This document shows positions 1 through 7,197 of a stretch of DNA of 7,197 nt, piece by piece. Below the pieces are notes generated by a model. That model had not been told where the DNA came from. It ran no database searches and saw only the letters and a program-made list of their open reading frames with translations. Location: positions 1 to 7,197 of the forward strand of contig JAAWSH010000257.1 in NCBI GenBank assembly GCA_022801475.1, written 5' to 3'. This DNA is from Acutalibacter sp. Its GTDB lineage: Bacteria; Bacillota; Clostridia; Oscillospirales; Acutalibacteraceae. The position numbers were made by a program, and so were the translations under genes. Position 1 is the first letter of the stretch; the number at the start of each line of letters is the position of its first letter.

Positions 1-163
1 ATATGGAAATCAGACTTAAGTAATGCAGATGCATAAATAAGCTGAATCGGCTTACTGCTAAAATTATAATAAAAATAAGGTATCACCCCGCAACCATAAA
101 TTTTTGCGGAGAATTTGGTACAGATCTTTCGTATGCTTTGGCTGCCTATTGTTACATCTCTAA
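1..163. other. Intergenic left edge, no supported gene
   Basis: No convincing coding region is visible. Frame 1 is open for eleven codons from the window edge to a TAA at 34-36, which could be the last residues of an upstream gene, but the peptide is too short to recognise. The stretch is AT-rich and contains a perfect TATAAT at 65-70. It also holds a 6-bp hairpin, CCGCAA (88-93) with TTGCGG (104-109). It leads directly into the intrinsic terminator at 164-198. Confidence 0.5.
42..70 (+). promoter_or_regulatory. Possible sigma-A promoter before the 164-198 terminator
   Basis: A perfect -10 hexamer, TATAAT, lies at 65-70. The best -35 at 17-nt spacing is CTGAAT (42-47), which matches TTGACA at only three positions. 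If used, transcription would begin near 77 and stop at the terminator after about 120 nt, giving a short non-coding RNA or an attenuated leader. In AT-rich DNA a TATAAT can occur by chance, so this is weak. Confidence 0.25.
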
Positions 164-198
164 ACCCTGATACCCTTGGTGGTATCAGGGTGTTTTTT
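164..198 (+). terminator. Strong intrinsic terminator upstream of the AEC gene
   Basis: An 11-bp perfect stem, ACCCTGATACC (164-174) with GGTATCAGGGT (181-191), encloses a 6-nt loop and is followed by G and six T (193-198). The T-run is on the plus strand only, so it ends rightward transcription from an upstream gene or from a local promoter. It isolates the AEC gene, which has its own promoter 40 bases further on. Confidence 0.88.
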
Positions 199-237
199 GC
201 AGATTTGATCCTACACCATGGATACTTTTAATATTAC

Positions 238-266
238 TTGATATTCATTTCAGTTTATGCTATGAT
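238..266 (+). promoter_or_regulatory. Sigma-A promoter of the AEC transporter gene
   Basis: TTGATA (238-243) and TATGAT (261-266) are separated by exactly 17 nt, each box one or two mismatches from consensus. Transcription would start near 273, leaving a leader of about 16 nt that contains the ribosome binding site AAGGAG (277-282), six bases before the GTG start. The leader has no room for a regulatory structure, so control would act on initiation. Confidence 0.75.
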
Positions 267-288
267 TTAAAATAAAAAGGAGAACTCT

Positions 289-1197
289 GTGGAAACATTA
301 ATTTCTCTGCAAATAACCATCTTCTTGCTTATTACCATAGGCTTTTTGCTTAAGAGAATTGGTCTGATTCAGGACCAAGGCCAGAGGAATCTGAACGACC
401 TGGTTCTCAACGTAATCTTGCCCTGCAATATTTTCAAGGCTTTTCTAGATGGATCTGGTGCTGAGCTTTTTGGTACATATGGTAGTGTACTGTTGATTTC
501 TATTGGTATACAAGCATTATGCGTGGTCTATGGTAAGCTGGCTTATCATAAAGAACCCGAGAGCCGGCGTAAGTGCTTACAATATGCCACAATCTGTTCT
601 AATTCTGGTTTTTTGGGTAATCCGGTGGCCGAGGGGCTATATGGCTCCCAGGGGCTAGTATTGGCTAGTATTTATTTGATTCCTCTGAGGATTATGATGT
701 GGAGCAATGGCCTGCCCATCTTCTCTGGCATAAAAGACCGCAAACAGCTGGTAAAGAAAGTGACTTTCCATCCCTGTATTGTGGCCTGTGCTTTAGGCAT
801 TATGTTTATGATAGCTGGCTGGCAGTTGCCGACAGGACTTAGCGGTGTGGTAAGCGCTTTAGGCAGCTGCAACACCGCACTTTCCATGTTGGTTATTGGG
901 ATGATTCTGGCGCAGATTGATCTGCGCCGCCTGTGGGACAAGACAGTGCTGAAGTATTCCATCCACCGGCTGGTTGTAATACCTGCCATTGTGTTCCTGA
1001 TATGCCGGTGCCTTCCTATAGATAAGACCACTCTGGGGGTCTGTGTGATTCTGGCGGCTATGCCTGCTGGAGCCACTACCAGCATCTTAGCGGAAAAATA
1101 TCAGATGGAACCAGAGTTTAGCACTAAGCTGGTGATCTTTTCCACGCTGCTTTCCCTTCCAAGCATTGCCCTATGGAGCATGGTGGTATTTCTGTAA
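289..1197 (+). CDS. AEC (auxin efflux carrier) family transporter
   Basis: This is a 302-residue integral membrane protein of the AEC family, secondary transporters in the bile/arsenite/riboflavin (BART) superfamily; bacterial members export or import organic acids such as malate or malonate, or amino acids. Visible family hallmarks are the N-terminal LNDLVLNVILPC (35-46), SNSGFLGNP (104-112), NTALSMLVIG (195-204) and MPAGATTSILAEKY (258-271). About ten hydrophobic segments are seen (roughly 5-22, 38-54, 64-82, 95-112, 122-142, 161-178, 190-209, 224-241, 248-267, 281-300), and the length is normal for the family. The GTG start is chosen because AAGGAG lies six bases upstream and the hydrophobic N-terminus follows at once. 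It stands alone, with its own promoter and a terminator hairpin after it. The substrate cannot be inferred; no metabolic neighbour points to one. Confidence 0.92.
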   Translation: METLISLQITIFLLITIGFLLKRIGLIQDQGQRNLNDLVLNVILPCNIFKAFLDGSGAELFGTYGSVLLISIGIQALCVVYGKLAYHKEPESRRKCLQYATICSNSGFLGNPVAEGLYGSQGLVLASIYLIPLRIMMWSNGLPIFSGIKDRKQLVKKVTFHPCIVACALGIMFMIAGWQLPTGLSGVVSALGSCNTALSMLVIGMILAQIDLRRLWDKTVLKYSIHRLVVIPAIVFLICRCLPIDKTTLGVCVILAAMPAGATTSILAEKYQMEPEFSTKLVIFSTLLSLPSIALWSMVVFL

Positions 1198-1271
1198 CCG
1201 CTTAAATTTTTGGCATAGTTTTTGTAAAGCATAGAAAGAGTTGTGATGGAATGAGAGAGAGTTCTATTAAC

Positions 1272-1300
1272 AGAAAGAGCCCCCAGTGGGGGTTCTTTCT
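1272..1300. terminator. Bidirectional terminator hairpin between convergent genes
   Basis: AGAAAGAGCCCCC (1272-1284) pairs with GGGGGTTCTTTCT (1288-1300) through 13 base pairs, one of them G-U, with a 3-nt loop (AGT). Both strands have T-rich but interrupted tails (TTCTTTCT on plus, CTCTTTCT on minus), partly inside the stem, so efficiency is uncertain. It lies 74 bases after the AEC stop. The permease stop codon (TAG, 1301-1299) falls inside the outer stem, so the leftward operon ends in the hairpin itself. Confidence 0.7.
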
Positions 1301-2084
1301 ACAATAATTTTTCATAGGTAAAGCCGCGTATAGAGATTTTTAGCAGTATAGCCGCTAATACCGCACAAACTGCACCAATAGCCAAAAGGAGCCAGCCGCT
1401 GATAAGCAAAATACCGGTAAACTGCCCAATAATCATTAGTAGAAGGGGCATTAATAGAAATACTGCGCCTTGCTGGGCATCTTCTACGCTTTGGGCTTTA
1501 GCGGATACCCGCACGGTAAACGTAATGGCAATCAGAGAAATAGCGGGGGATACAAGTAGTAAGATTAATAACCACTTAGCGTCCGGTGGCACAAAACCGA
1601 GAGTGACACAAAAGGTCTCTATTTCAACCACTGTTAGCATGGCGACAAAAGAGGCGGCGGATACCACCATACTCAATAAAAAGGAAGCTAATATTTTTGC
1701 ACGGAAGATTTGCCGGAGCGACAGGGGACAATACAAAAGAGTCTCTAAGGTGCGCCTTTCCTTTTCTCCTACAAAGGAACTGGCTGCCATGACAGAGGAT
1801 GCCATAATGGGAATCATCAGAAAAAACACAGGCAGAATAAAATTTAGCATAAGGTGGATGAGTGTAGATAGGGAACCGCTTTCTTGCACGGTCAACGGCA
1901 ACATTTTCATTAGCTTTAGCAAGTCGCTGCCTTTTTCCGGCATAAAGTGAAGCACCAGGATGAACACGCTGGGCAGAAAGACGGCGAGTACCAGAGGGAC
2001 AATTAGAAGTGTGGAGAACATACGCTTGTTGGCGGTAATGCTCCGAATATCTTTTTGGATAATGGCAACCATGGGTCGGTTCAT
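1299..2084 (-). CDS. ABC-2 type transporter permease
   Basis: This 261-residue protein is the membrane subunit of an ABC exporter. It has six hydrophobic segments (about 23-47, 82-102, 131-152, 171-191, 207-228, 230-249). The loop after the second carries FVGEKERRTLETLL (104-117), the signature of ABC-2/NatB-like permeases, which contacts the ATPase. A cytoplasmic N-terminus and an extracellular loop (48-81) between the first two segments are typical. The ATG overlaps the ATPase stop as ATGA, and AAGGAGGA (2091-2098) lies six bases upstream, so translation is likely coupled and strong. As the only permease of the operon it probably forms a homodimer with two copies of the neighbouring ATPase. 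Substrate unknown; small hydrophobic compounds, peptides or Na+ are all compatible with the family. Confidence 0.9.
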   Translation of the reverse strand: MNRPMVAIIQKDIRSITANKRMFSTLLIVPLVLAVFLPSVFILVLHFMPEKGSDLLKLMKMLPLTVQESGSLSTLIHLMLNFILPVFFLMIPIMASSVMAASSFVGEKERRTLETLLYCPLSLRQIFRAKILASFLLSMVVSAASFVAMLTVVEIETFCVTLGFVPPDAKWLLILLLVSPAISLIAITFTVRVSAKAQSVEDAQQGAVFLLMPLLLMIIGQFTGILLISGWLLLAIGAVCAVLAAILLKISIRGFTYEKLL

Positions 2085-2992
2085 AGGTTCTCCTCCTTTT
2101 TACTGGTCAGCTGAAAATAGATTTCCTCCAGAGAGGGCAGATGAGCGGAGATATGATAGAGTCGCCCACCGTTTTCCACAATCTGCTGGGCGATCTGGGG
2201 GATTTCTTCTTGAGATTGAATAGGCATTTCCCAGCGGCCGTCTTCCTGCTGAAGTCTACGCCATCGCTCTGGCACGCCCTGTGCGTTAACCTTTACAGTT
2301 ATTCTTCCGCCGGCCAGAGACCGCAGGGAATCCAAATTGCCCTGAGCCAACAGCCGGCCTTGGTCCATTAGGCCATAACACGTGCAAATCTCCTGAGCAT
2401 AGCGCAGCTGATGGGTGCAGAGAAAAACCGTGATGCCCTGCTGGTTGGCCAACTGACGAATCATGGCGTGAACATTCTGGGCGCTCTCCGGGTCCAGACC
2501 AGAAGTAGGCTCGTCCAGAAAAAGAATTTTTGGCTGGTGAATCAAAGCCCGGGCCAAAGAGAGACGTTGGCGCATGCCGGTGGAATAGGCGGAAAGTTTT
2601 TGGTCCTTTGCATCAAAAAGTTCTAGCTGCTTTAAAAGCGCTTCACCCCTGTCTTTACACTGGGCTGTACTAAGCCCATACAGACTTCCGTAGAAAGTTA
2701 AATTTTCCATCCCACTGAGATTGTCGTACATTTGCGCGTGCTCAGTCACCACTCCACAAAGGGCATGAAGCCTTTCAGGTTCTTGAGCAGGGTCAATGCC
2801 AAATACGGTGCAGCGGCCATGGGTAGGGGAAAGGGTCCCGTTCAGCAACTTTACTGTGGTAGTTTTTCCCGCGCCGTTGGGACCCAGAAAGCCGAATACC
2901 ACTCCAGCGGGTAAAACAATATCAATAGAATCCACAGCCTTTTTGCCGCCGGGATAGATTTTTGTCAAGGCGTTCAGTTCCACAGCGTTCAT
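2081..2992 (-). CDS. ABC transporter ATP-binding protein
   Basis: This 303-residue cytoplasmic ATPase powers the exporter with the downstream permease. Visible motifs in order are Walker A GPNGAGKTT (37-45), signature YSTGMRQR (136-143, STGMRQ in place of LSGGQ), Walker B ILFLDEP (156-162), D-loop SGLDP (164-168) and the switch His of CTHQL (H194). The Q-loop position seems to hold Glu (VVTEH, E84), which I recall as common in this drug/Na+ exporter branch (CcmA/NatA-like). Residues after about 225 form the C-terminal extension usual in exporters of this type. The start overlaps the regulator stop as ATGA, with GGGAG (3002-3006) nine bases upstream. The stop overlaps the permease start. Family is certain; substrate is not. 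Confidence 0.95.
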   Translation of the reverse strand: MNAVELNALTKIYPGGKKAVDSIDIVLPAGVVFGFLGPNGAGKTTTVKLLNGTLSPTHGRCTVFGIDPAQEPERLHALCGVVTEHAQMYDNLSGMENLTFYGSLYGLSTAQCKDRGEALLKQLELFDAKDQKLSAYSTGMRQRLSLARALIHQPKILFLDEPTSGLDPESAQNVHAMIRQLANQQGITVFLCTHQLRYAQEICTCYGLMDQGRLLAQGNLDSLRSLAGGRITVKVNAQGVPERWRRLQQEDGRWEMPIQSQEEIPQIAQQIVENGGRLYHISAHLPSLEEIYFQLTSKKEENL

Positions 2993-4110
2993 CGGTGATT
3001 TCTCCCTTCCATACTGAGTTTTGAGACGATCTTTTGAAACCTCGGATCTTCCGCCAAACTGGTAAAGGCTGGGTTGGCAGACAGTGCTTCATACATGCTT
3101 TTTCGCAGCACAGTTTCCTCTTTAGGGAGATTACTGCCTAGAGGCAAGGCCTCCTCCAACCAATCCTCTAGTAGATCGAAAAAGGCGTCGCCGTGAAGCT
3201 GAACAGGATAGATGTCGGACAGTGCCAACACCTGGTAGCGCTCTAAAAATTCCAGAGCCTGTTCCTGCTGGCCGCACTGGGCGTATTCCTGGGCAATGGA
3301 CAGATATATAGTGATTGCCAGGGTTGGGTGCAGAGCGTCCAGCTGGAAGCTCTTTGTCAGTGAAAGAGTACGCAGGACGGTCTCTTCAAAGGCAAGGCTT
3401 TCTCCTTGACAGAGGGACATATAGGACAGAAGGAGGTTTACTAGTTCCAGCAGGGACTGGTATATCCCGGCCTGTAAGACTTGTTTCGCCTTTTCTGGTC
3501 TTTCGATTCGCCGATAGCCTTCGGCCAGCAGCGGCTCTGGGGTTAGACGTAGGGGCAGGTTGGCTTCTAACAGGTCGATGGCTTCTTGGGTCCGGCCTAG
3601 ATTTAATAGGCAATACCCCTCCAACTTGGCGGCCTGGTCCACCAGTGAGACGTTGTTGCTTTCCTGCTTAACTCGGACAAACAACTTACGGGCTTCTTCC
3701 AGAATTTGCAAGGCCTTTTCGGTTGTGCCGGCTAAAAAACAGTGGTTTACCCAAAGACAAGCCAGCTGAAATAACAGGTCTGGGCAAGAAAAGTATTCCT
3801 GTACGATTTCCCGGCAGCGGTCCATAACCTGGTCAAAAGGTTCTTCCGAAAACTCCCGCGCCAATTTCTCGCAGAGTTTTCGAATCTCTTTTTGGCTCAT
3901 TTGAGGTCTGTAGTCCATGAGTTCATCTAGAGTAATGTTAAAATAAGCGGCCAGCCGGGGCAAAAGGAGGATGTCCGGGTAGGTGGCGGAGGTCTCCCAC
4001 TTAGATACCGCTGTTTTTGAAACGCCTATGTGTTCTGCCAGTTCTTCTTGGGTAATGCCACGCTTGCGGCGGTTTTCAATAATCACCTGGCCTATATTGA
4101 TTTCTTGCAC
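2989..4110 (-). CDS. XRE-family regulator with C-terminal helical repeats
   Basis: This 373-residue protein is the first gene of the exporter operon. Residues about 5-65 form an XRE (Cro/CI) helix-turn-helix: ITQEELAEHIGV (19-30) is the first helix and SKTAVSKWET (31-40) the recognition helix, followed by DILLLPRLAAYFNITLDEL (46-64). Residues about 75-360 are alpha-helical with TPR-like character, for example EKALQILEEA (131-140), TQEAIDLLE (174-182) and EQALEFLERY (283-292). I recall this architecture from Clostridia, next to ABC exporters. The helical domain probably senses a ligand or partner, by analogy with RRNPP regulators, but homology to that group is not shown here. The GTG start is supported by GAGGTGAG (4117-4124), about six bases upstream. 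The promoter lies immediately before it, so the protein probably controls its own operon. Confidence 0.88.
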   Translation of the reverse strand: MQEINIGQVIIENRRKRGITQEELAEHIGVSKTAVSKWETSATYPDILLLPRLAAYFNITLDELMDYRPQMSQKEIRKLCEKLAREFSEEPFDQVMDRCREIVQEYFSCPDLLFQLACLWVNHCFLAGTTEKALQILEEARKLFVRVKQESNNVSLVDQAAKLEGYCLLNLGRTQEAIDLLEANLPLRLTPEPLLAEGYRRIERPEKAKQVLQAGIYQSLLELVNLLLSYMSLCQGESLAFEETVLRTLSLTKSFQLDALHPTLAITIYLSIAQEYAQCGQQEQALEFLERYQVLALSDIYPVQLHGDAFFDLLEDWLEEALPLGSNLPKEETVLRKSMYEALSANPAFTSLAEDPRFQKIVSKLSMEGRNHR

Positions 4111-4130
4111 GAAGCTCTCACCTCAATATG

Positions 4131-4159
4131 ATTATAAGCTCTTTCCAGTAGGAATACAA
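4131..4159 (-). promoter_or_regulatory. Promoter of the regulator-ABC operon
   Basis: On the minus strand TTGTAT (4159-4154) and a perfect TATAAT (4136-4131) are 17 nt apart. Transcription should start near 4124, giving a leader of roughly 15 nt made up almost wholly of the ribosome binding site. No other promoter is needed for the two downstream genes, which start inside the stop codons of the genes before them. Confidence 0.8.
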
Positions 4160-4175
4160 GGGAGCGCTAGGAAAG
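4141..4175. promoter_or_regulatory. Inverted repeat around the operon -35 box, candidate operator
   Basis: CTTTCC (4141-4146) and GGAAAG (4170-4175) form a 6-bp inverted repeat whose centre falls on the -35 box. A tighter dyad, TTCC-AGTA-GGAA (4143-4154), lies within the spacer. An autoregulatory XRE repressor would be expected to bind such a site. The arms are short and could be chance, so this is a suggestion only. Confidence 0.3.
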
Positions 4176-4273
4176 TTTAAGGGGAAAAGTTGCCTGATAG
4201 GAAACATGATGTACCAAGACCAATCAGATACAAGTACAAAGGAAGTAGAATATGCTGTTAGATGGTAGAACAT

Positions 4274-4303
4274 TTGACGCGAATCCTCATTGCTTAATAT
4301 ATT
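4274..4303 (+). promoter_or_regulatory. Candidate distal promoter P1 for melA
   Basis: TTGACG (4274-4279) and TATATT (4298-4303) are 18 nt apart, each one mismatch from the sigma-A consensus. Transcription would begin near 4310 and give a leader of about 170 nt to the melA start, which would include the inverted repeat at 4325-4353. Confidence 0.5.
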
Positions 4304-4324
4304 ACTTTCTTTAGTTTATGGGTG

Positions 4325-4353
4325 GAAAATCTATTAGAAATGTTGTGATTTTC
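4325..4353. repeat. 7-bp inverted repeat between the two melA promoters
   Basis: GAAAATC (4325-4331) and GATTTTC (4347-4353) are perfect inverted copies 15 bases apart. The repeat lies just downstream of P1 and just upstream of the P2 -35 box, a position suited to a repressor or activator site. It is AT-rich and short, so chance is possible. Confidence 0.3.
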
Positions 4354-4363
4354 ATGTTTTCTC

Positions 4364-4392
4364 TTGCCATTTTTCGGGCGCTGTGCTATCCT
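4364..4392 (+). promoter_or_regulatory. Candidate proximal promoter P2 for melA
   Basis: TTGCCA (4364-4369) and TATCCT (4387-4392) are 17 nt apart, and TGC directly before the -10 gives an extended -10 element. Transcription would start near 4399, just before a small hairpin, CTGGC-TGT-GCCAG (4402-4414). The leader to the melA start would be about 80 nt. Confidence 0.5.
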
Positions 4393-4445
4393 TTTAGCAA
4401 GCTGGCTGTGCCAGAAGGTAGGAAAGTGTAACCCCTGGCGTTGCA

Positions 4446-4461
4446 GCAAAATTATTTTTGC
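4446..4461 (+). repeat. Inverted repeat before the melA ribosome binding site
   Basis: GCAAAA (4446-4451) and TTTTGC (4456-4461) form a 6-bp hairpin with a 4-nt loop, ending four bases before AAAGGA (4465-4470). It could act as a protein site or influence ribosome access, or simply be chance in AT-rich DNA. Confidence 0.25.
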
Positions 4462-4481
4462 GGGAAAGGACAAGGAACAAT

Positions 4482-5804
4482 ATGCTGAAAGTTACATTTA
4501 TGGGGGCAGGTAGCACGGTATTTGCCCGGAATGTCATAGGCGACTGTATGTGCAGTCCGGTGTTGCGGGAAGCAGAGTTTGCCCTGTATGACATCGACGG
4601 CAAGCGTCTTTCAGAAAGCGCGGAAATTTTGGGCGCCATGAACAACACTTTGGGTGGCCACGGAAAGATTACCACCTATCTGGGCGTGGAAAACCGCAAG
4701 GAGGCCCTGCGGGGGGCAAGCTTTGTGGTAAACGCTATTCAGGTAGGTTTGTACGACCCCTGCACGATTATTGACTTTGAGGTGCCCAAAAAGTACGGTC
4801 TGCGCCAGACCATTGGCGATACCCTGGGTATTGGTGGTATTATGCGGGCGCTGCGCACGATTCCGGTAATGGACGATTTTGCCAGGGATATGCAGGCGGT
4901 CTGTCCAGACGCCTGGTTCCTGAACTATACCAACCCTATGGCCATGCTTTCTGGCTTTATGCAACGTTATACAGGGATTAAAACCGTGGGTTTGTGCCAT
5001 AGCGTACAGGTATGCTCTCAGGAACTGCTAAAAGCTCTGGGCATGGAGGATAAGCTGGAGGGCCGTAAAGAGCTGATTGCGGGCATTAACCATATGGGCT
5101 GGCTGCTGAAGATTCAGGACAAAGATGGCAATGACCTGTACCCAGAGATCCGCCGCAGGGCGAAAGAAAAGAATGCCGCTGAAAAGCATAATGACATGGT
5201 GCGCTACGACTATATTGATAAATTGGGCTACTACTGTACCGAGTCCAGCGAACATAACTCAGAGTACAACATGTTCTACATTAAAGAAAAGTATCCCGAG
5301 CTCATTGAACGATTCAATATTCCTTTGGACGAGTATCCCCGCCGCTGTGTAAACCAGATCGCCGGCTGGGCCAAAGAGCGGGAGCAACTGCAAGAAAGCC
5401 ACCAGCTGAACCATGAGCGCAGCCGGGAGTATGCATCTTATATTATGGAGTCCATTGTCACCGGAGATCCTTACAAAATCGGCGGCAACGTGCTGAATAC
5501 CGGAGGGCTCATTGAAAATCTACCTCAGGATGCCTGCGTTGAAGTACCCTGCTTGGTAGATAACATGGGCGTGAATCCCTGCCGGGTAGGCAGGCTGCCG
5601 GTGCAGTGCGCGGCTATGAATATGACCAACATCAATGTACAGCTGTTGACCATTGAGGCCGCCGTTACCCGGAAGAAGGAGCACATTTACCAGGCAGCTA
5701 TGCTGGACCCCCACACAGGCAGCGAACTGGATATTGATACCATTATTAAAATGGTGGATGACCTGATCGCCACGCATGGTGACTGGCTGCCCAAGTACCA
5801 CTAA
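4482..5804 (+). CDS. melA: Alpha-galactosidase, glycoside hydrolase family 4 (MelA)
   Basis: This 440-residue cytoplasmic enzyme hydrolyses alpha-galactosides such as melibiose by the GH4 redox-elimination mechanism, which needs NAD+ and a divalent metal, usually Mn2+. The N-terminal Rossmann motif is FMGAGS (6-11). NYTNPM (148-153), LCHSVQ (171-176), GINHM (201-205) and TESSEHNSEY (253-262) follow; Cys172 and His204 are the expected metal ligands. CHSVQ separates MelA-type enzymes from the phospho-glycosidase branches of GH4 as I recall them. The sequence resembles E. coli MelA throughout, including CVEVPCLVD (352-360) and HGDWLP (432-437), and is about ten residues shorter. The ATG at 4482 is chosen because AAGGAA (4472-4477) precedes it and the Rossmann strand starts at once; an in-frame TTG at 4458 lacks a ribosome binding site. 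An alpha-glucosidase activity within GH4 is a less likely alternative. Confidence 0.93.
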   Translation: MLKVTFMGAGSTVFARNVIGDCMCSPVLREAEFALYDIDGKRLSESAEILGAMNNTLGGHGKITTYLGVENRKEALRGASFVVNAIQVGLYDPCTIIDFEVPKKYGLRQTIGDTLGIGGIMRALRTIPVMDDFARDMQAVCPDAWFLNYTNPMAMLSGFMQRYTGIKTVGLCHSVQVCSQELLKALGMEDKLEGRKELIAGINHMGWLLKIQDKDGNDLYPEIRRRAKEKNAAEKHNDMVRYDYIDKLGYYCTESSEHNSEYNMFYIKEKYPELIERFNIPLDEYPRRCVNQIAGWAKEREQLQESHQLNHERSREYASYIMESIVTGDPYKIGGNVLNTGGLIENLPQDACVEVPCLVDNMGVNPCRVGRLPVQCAAMNMTNINVQLLTIEAAVTRKKEHIYQAAMLDPHTGSELDIDTIIKMVDDLIATHGDWLPKYH

Positions 5805-5806
5805 GA

Positions 5807-5844
5807 AAAAAGAGTCTGCGGCTTTTTGGCTGCGGACTCTTTTT
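5807..5844. terminator. Bidirectional intrinsic terminator between melA and the GH13 gene
   Basis: A 16-bp stem (5807-5822 with 5829-5844, two G-U pairs) encloses a 6-nt loop. It is flanked by A and T tracts: TTTTT at 5840-5844 on plus, and six T at 5811-5806 on minus. It starts three bases after the melA stop and lies 18 bases from the stop of the converging GH13 gene, so it serves both. Confidence 0.9.
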
Positions 5845-5862
5845 CATTTCGTGGATAGGAAT

Positions 5863-7197
5863 TTAGGATTTGCCGCCAGCCTGCTCCAAATAGTAGAAGC
5901 CGTAGGCCGGTATGGTTAGTTCTACTAGACTTTGTTTCTTGCCAGTAAGCATGTCGGTAAAGAGAACTGACTCGCTGGGGAAGGACACCGTTTTGTCCAA
6001 CCCGGTAAAGTTAAACACGCCGATCACCTTCTGGCCCTTGTGTACACGCTGGATTGCCAGCAGGCCGTTGTCACCAGTATCCAGGGTGCATACTTCGGCG
6101 GCAGTGGCAAAGGCCGGATTATTTCGCCGCAGCTGGCCCAGCGTGTTCAAACCGTTAAAGATAATGCCTTCCGGAGAGGATTTGTCCTTCACATTAGCGG
6201 CCAGGTCCCAGTTTAGCTTGCCACGGTGCAGGTACCGGCTGTCTGCGGCCTTTTCCGGGTCATCTTTATAGGTATAGTCGTTTACCTGGGCCAGCTCGTC
6301 ACCGCTGTAGAGCATGGGTATACCACTTTGTAAGTAGACCATGGCATGTAAGGTCAGGTCAAAGCGCAAGGCCTGCTCCATGGCATCCTTATCTTTTTCA
6401 AAGCCCGCCTTTTCCACTCCGCATAGGCTGGCCGTGGTGGCACAGAACCGGGCGTCACCGGTTACTGGGTCATCATTGTATAGTTCGCCCCGGCTGTTAC
6501 TGCCCTCGATATAGCCCCGGAAAAAGTCGTTTAAGAACTTTTTGTGGGGGACCTCTTCCATGTCCCAGATTTTCAAAGTCTCGAAGTCCAATCCCCAGCC
6601 AATATCGTCGTGGCAGCGCAGGTAGTTGAGAAATACGTATTCTTTTGGCAGACTGTTCACGGCGTCCAGCTGCATTCTCAGCAGCCGTGTATCCCGGGTG
6701 GCCACAGTGTGCCAGGTGGTGCACATGGTTGTCACATTGTAAAGGAGATGGCATTCCGGTTTTTCCACTGTGCCAAAGTAGGGAACTACCTTTACAGGCT
6801 CCATAACCACCTCACCGAGAAGTATCACCGAGGGACAGACAATTTCGCCGATCATCCGCATCATGCGGACAATGGTGTGCACCTGGGGCAGGTTGCGGCA
6901 GCTGGTGCCTAGCTCCTTCCAAATATAGGGAACCGCGTCAATACGGATAATGTCCATACCTTTATTAGCCAAGTAGAGAAAATTGTACATCATCTCATTA
7001 AACACTCGGGGATTGCGATAGTTTAGGTCCCACTGATAGGGATAGAAAGTAGTCATTACATGATGGCCACACTCAGGCAGCCAAGTAAAGTTGCCCGGGG
7101 CTGTGGTGGGGAACACCTGGGGCACAGTCTTTTCGTATTCGGTAGGAATAGAGGAATCCGCGAAGAAGAAATAGCGGCTCATATACTCTCCGTCACC
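5863..7197 (-). CDS. Amylosucrase-type GH13 enzyme, 5' end cut by window edge
   Basis: The visible 444 residues are the C-terminal two thirds of a GH13 (alpha-amylase clan) enzyme closest to amylosucrase, which transfers glucose from sucrose to an alpha-1,4-glucan and releases fructose. Numbering from the Met at 7182-7180, TAPGNFTW (27-34) is characteristic of amylosucrases. IIRIDAVP (78-85) holds the nucleophile D82, LLGEVV (121-126) the acid/base E124, and LRCHDDIGW (188-196) the stabiliser D192. The D82-E124 spacing of 42 matches my recollection of the Neisseria enzyme (286 and 328). R316 in DSRYLHR is the likely arginine of the -1 subsite. A beta-sandwich domain follows from about 360. 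That Met is internal: the frame is open to the edge (GDGEY before it) and about 200 residues are missing. Sucrose hydrolysis or isomerisation are alternatives. Confidence 0.88.
   Translation of the reverse strand, partial: GDGEYMSRYFFFADSSIPTEYEKTVPQVFPTTAPGNFTWLPECGHHVMTTFYPYQWDLNYRNPRVFNEMMYNFLYLANKGMDIIRIDAVPYIWKELGTSCRNLPQVHTIVRMMRMIGEIVCPSVILLGEVVMEPVKVVPYFGTVEKPECHLLYNVTTMCTTWHTVATRDTRLLRMQLDAVNSLPKEYVFLNYLRCHDDIGWGLDFETLKIWDMEEVPHKKFLNDFFRGYIEGSNSRGELYNDDPVTGDARFCATTASLCGVEKAGFEKDKDAMEQALRFDLTLHAMVYLQSGIPMLYSGDELAQVNDYTYKDDPEKAADSRYLHRGKLNWDLAANVKDKSSPEGIIFNGLNTLGQLRRNNPAFATAAEVCTLDTGDNGLLAIQRVHKGQKVIGVFNFTGLDKTVSFPSESVLFTDMLTGKKQSLVELTIPAYGFYYLEQAGGKS

Larger units (their letters stand above)
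4160..4457. other. Divergent intergenic region upstream of melA
   Basis: No supported gene lies between the operon promoter and the melA ribosome binding region. The region holds two candidate rightward promoters (4274-4303 and 4364-4392) and short inverted repeats at 4325-4353, 4402-4414 and, spanning the end, 4446-4461. Bases 4176-4273 contain only a 20-codon open frame that I do not consider a gene. Confidence 0.55.

Overview
The window reads as chromosomal DNA of a low-to-mid-GC Gram-positive bacterium, most likely a gut-type member of the Clostridia. This is inferred from strong purine-rich Shine-Dalgarno sites (a perfect AGGAGG before the permease), GTG starts, sigma-A-like promoters with very short leaders, intrinsic terminators with T-runs, and the family of the XRE/helical-repeat regulator next to an ABC exporter. 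No phage, IS, CRISPR or rRNA gene is visible.

Layout. Bases 1-288 hold no convincing gene. They contain a perfect TATAAT box, a small hairpin, a strong intrinsic terminator (164-198), and a well-formed promoter (238-266) for the first gene, an AEC-family membrane transporter (289-1197, +). A hairpin at 1272-1300 separates this gene from a convergent, leftward three-gene operon: XRE regulator (4110-2989), ABC ATPase (2992-2081) and ABC-2 permease (2084-1299). Both junctions are ATGA overlaps, and a single consensus promoter sits at 4159-4131. This is a self-contained regulator-exporter cassette, plausibly for drug, peptide or stress-related efflux; its substrate cannot be read from sequence.

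A 333-base divergent intergenic region (4125-4457) carries the operon promoter on one side, and two tandem candidate promoters plus several small inverted repeats on the other. It leads into a GH4 alpha-galactosidase, melA (4482-5804, +). MelA converges on an amylosucrase-type GH13 enzyme (7197-5863, -), and the two share a bidirectional terminator at 5807-5844. The GH13 gene is cut by the right edge: an internal Met at 7182 looks like a start, but the frame stays open to the edge and about 200 N-terminal residues are missing.

Together melA and the GH13 enzyme suggest use of alpha-galactosides. MelA would cleave galactose from melibiose or raffinose-type sugars, and the amylosucrase-like enzyme would act on the sucrose released. 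No sugar transporter or sugar-specific regulator is visible. I saw no clearly undescribed system. The most notable items are the possible terminator/antiterminator arrangement at 79-198, the regulator-ABC cassette, and the melA/amylosucrase pairing.
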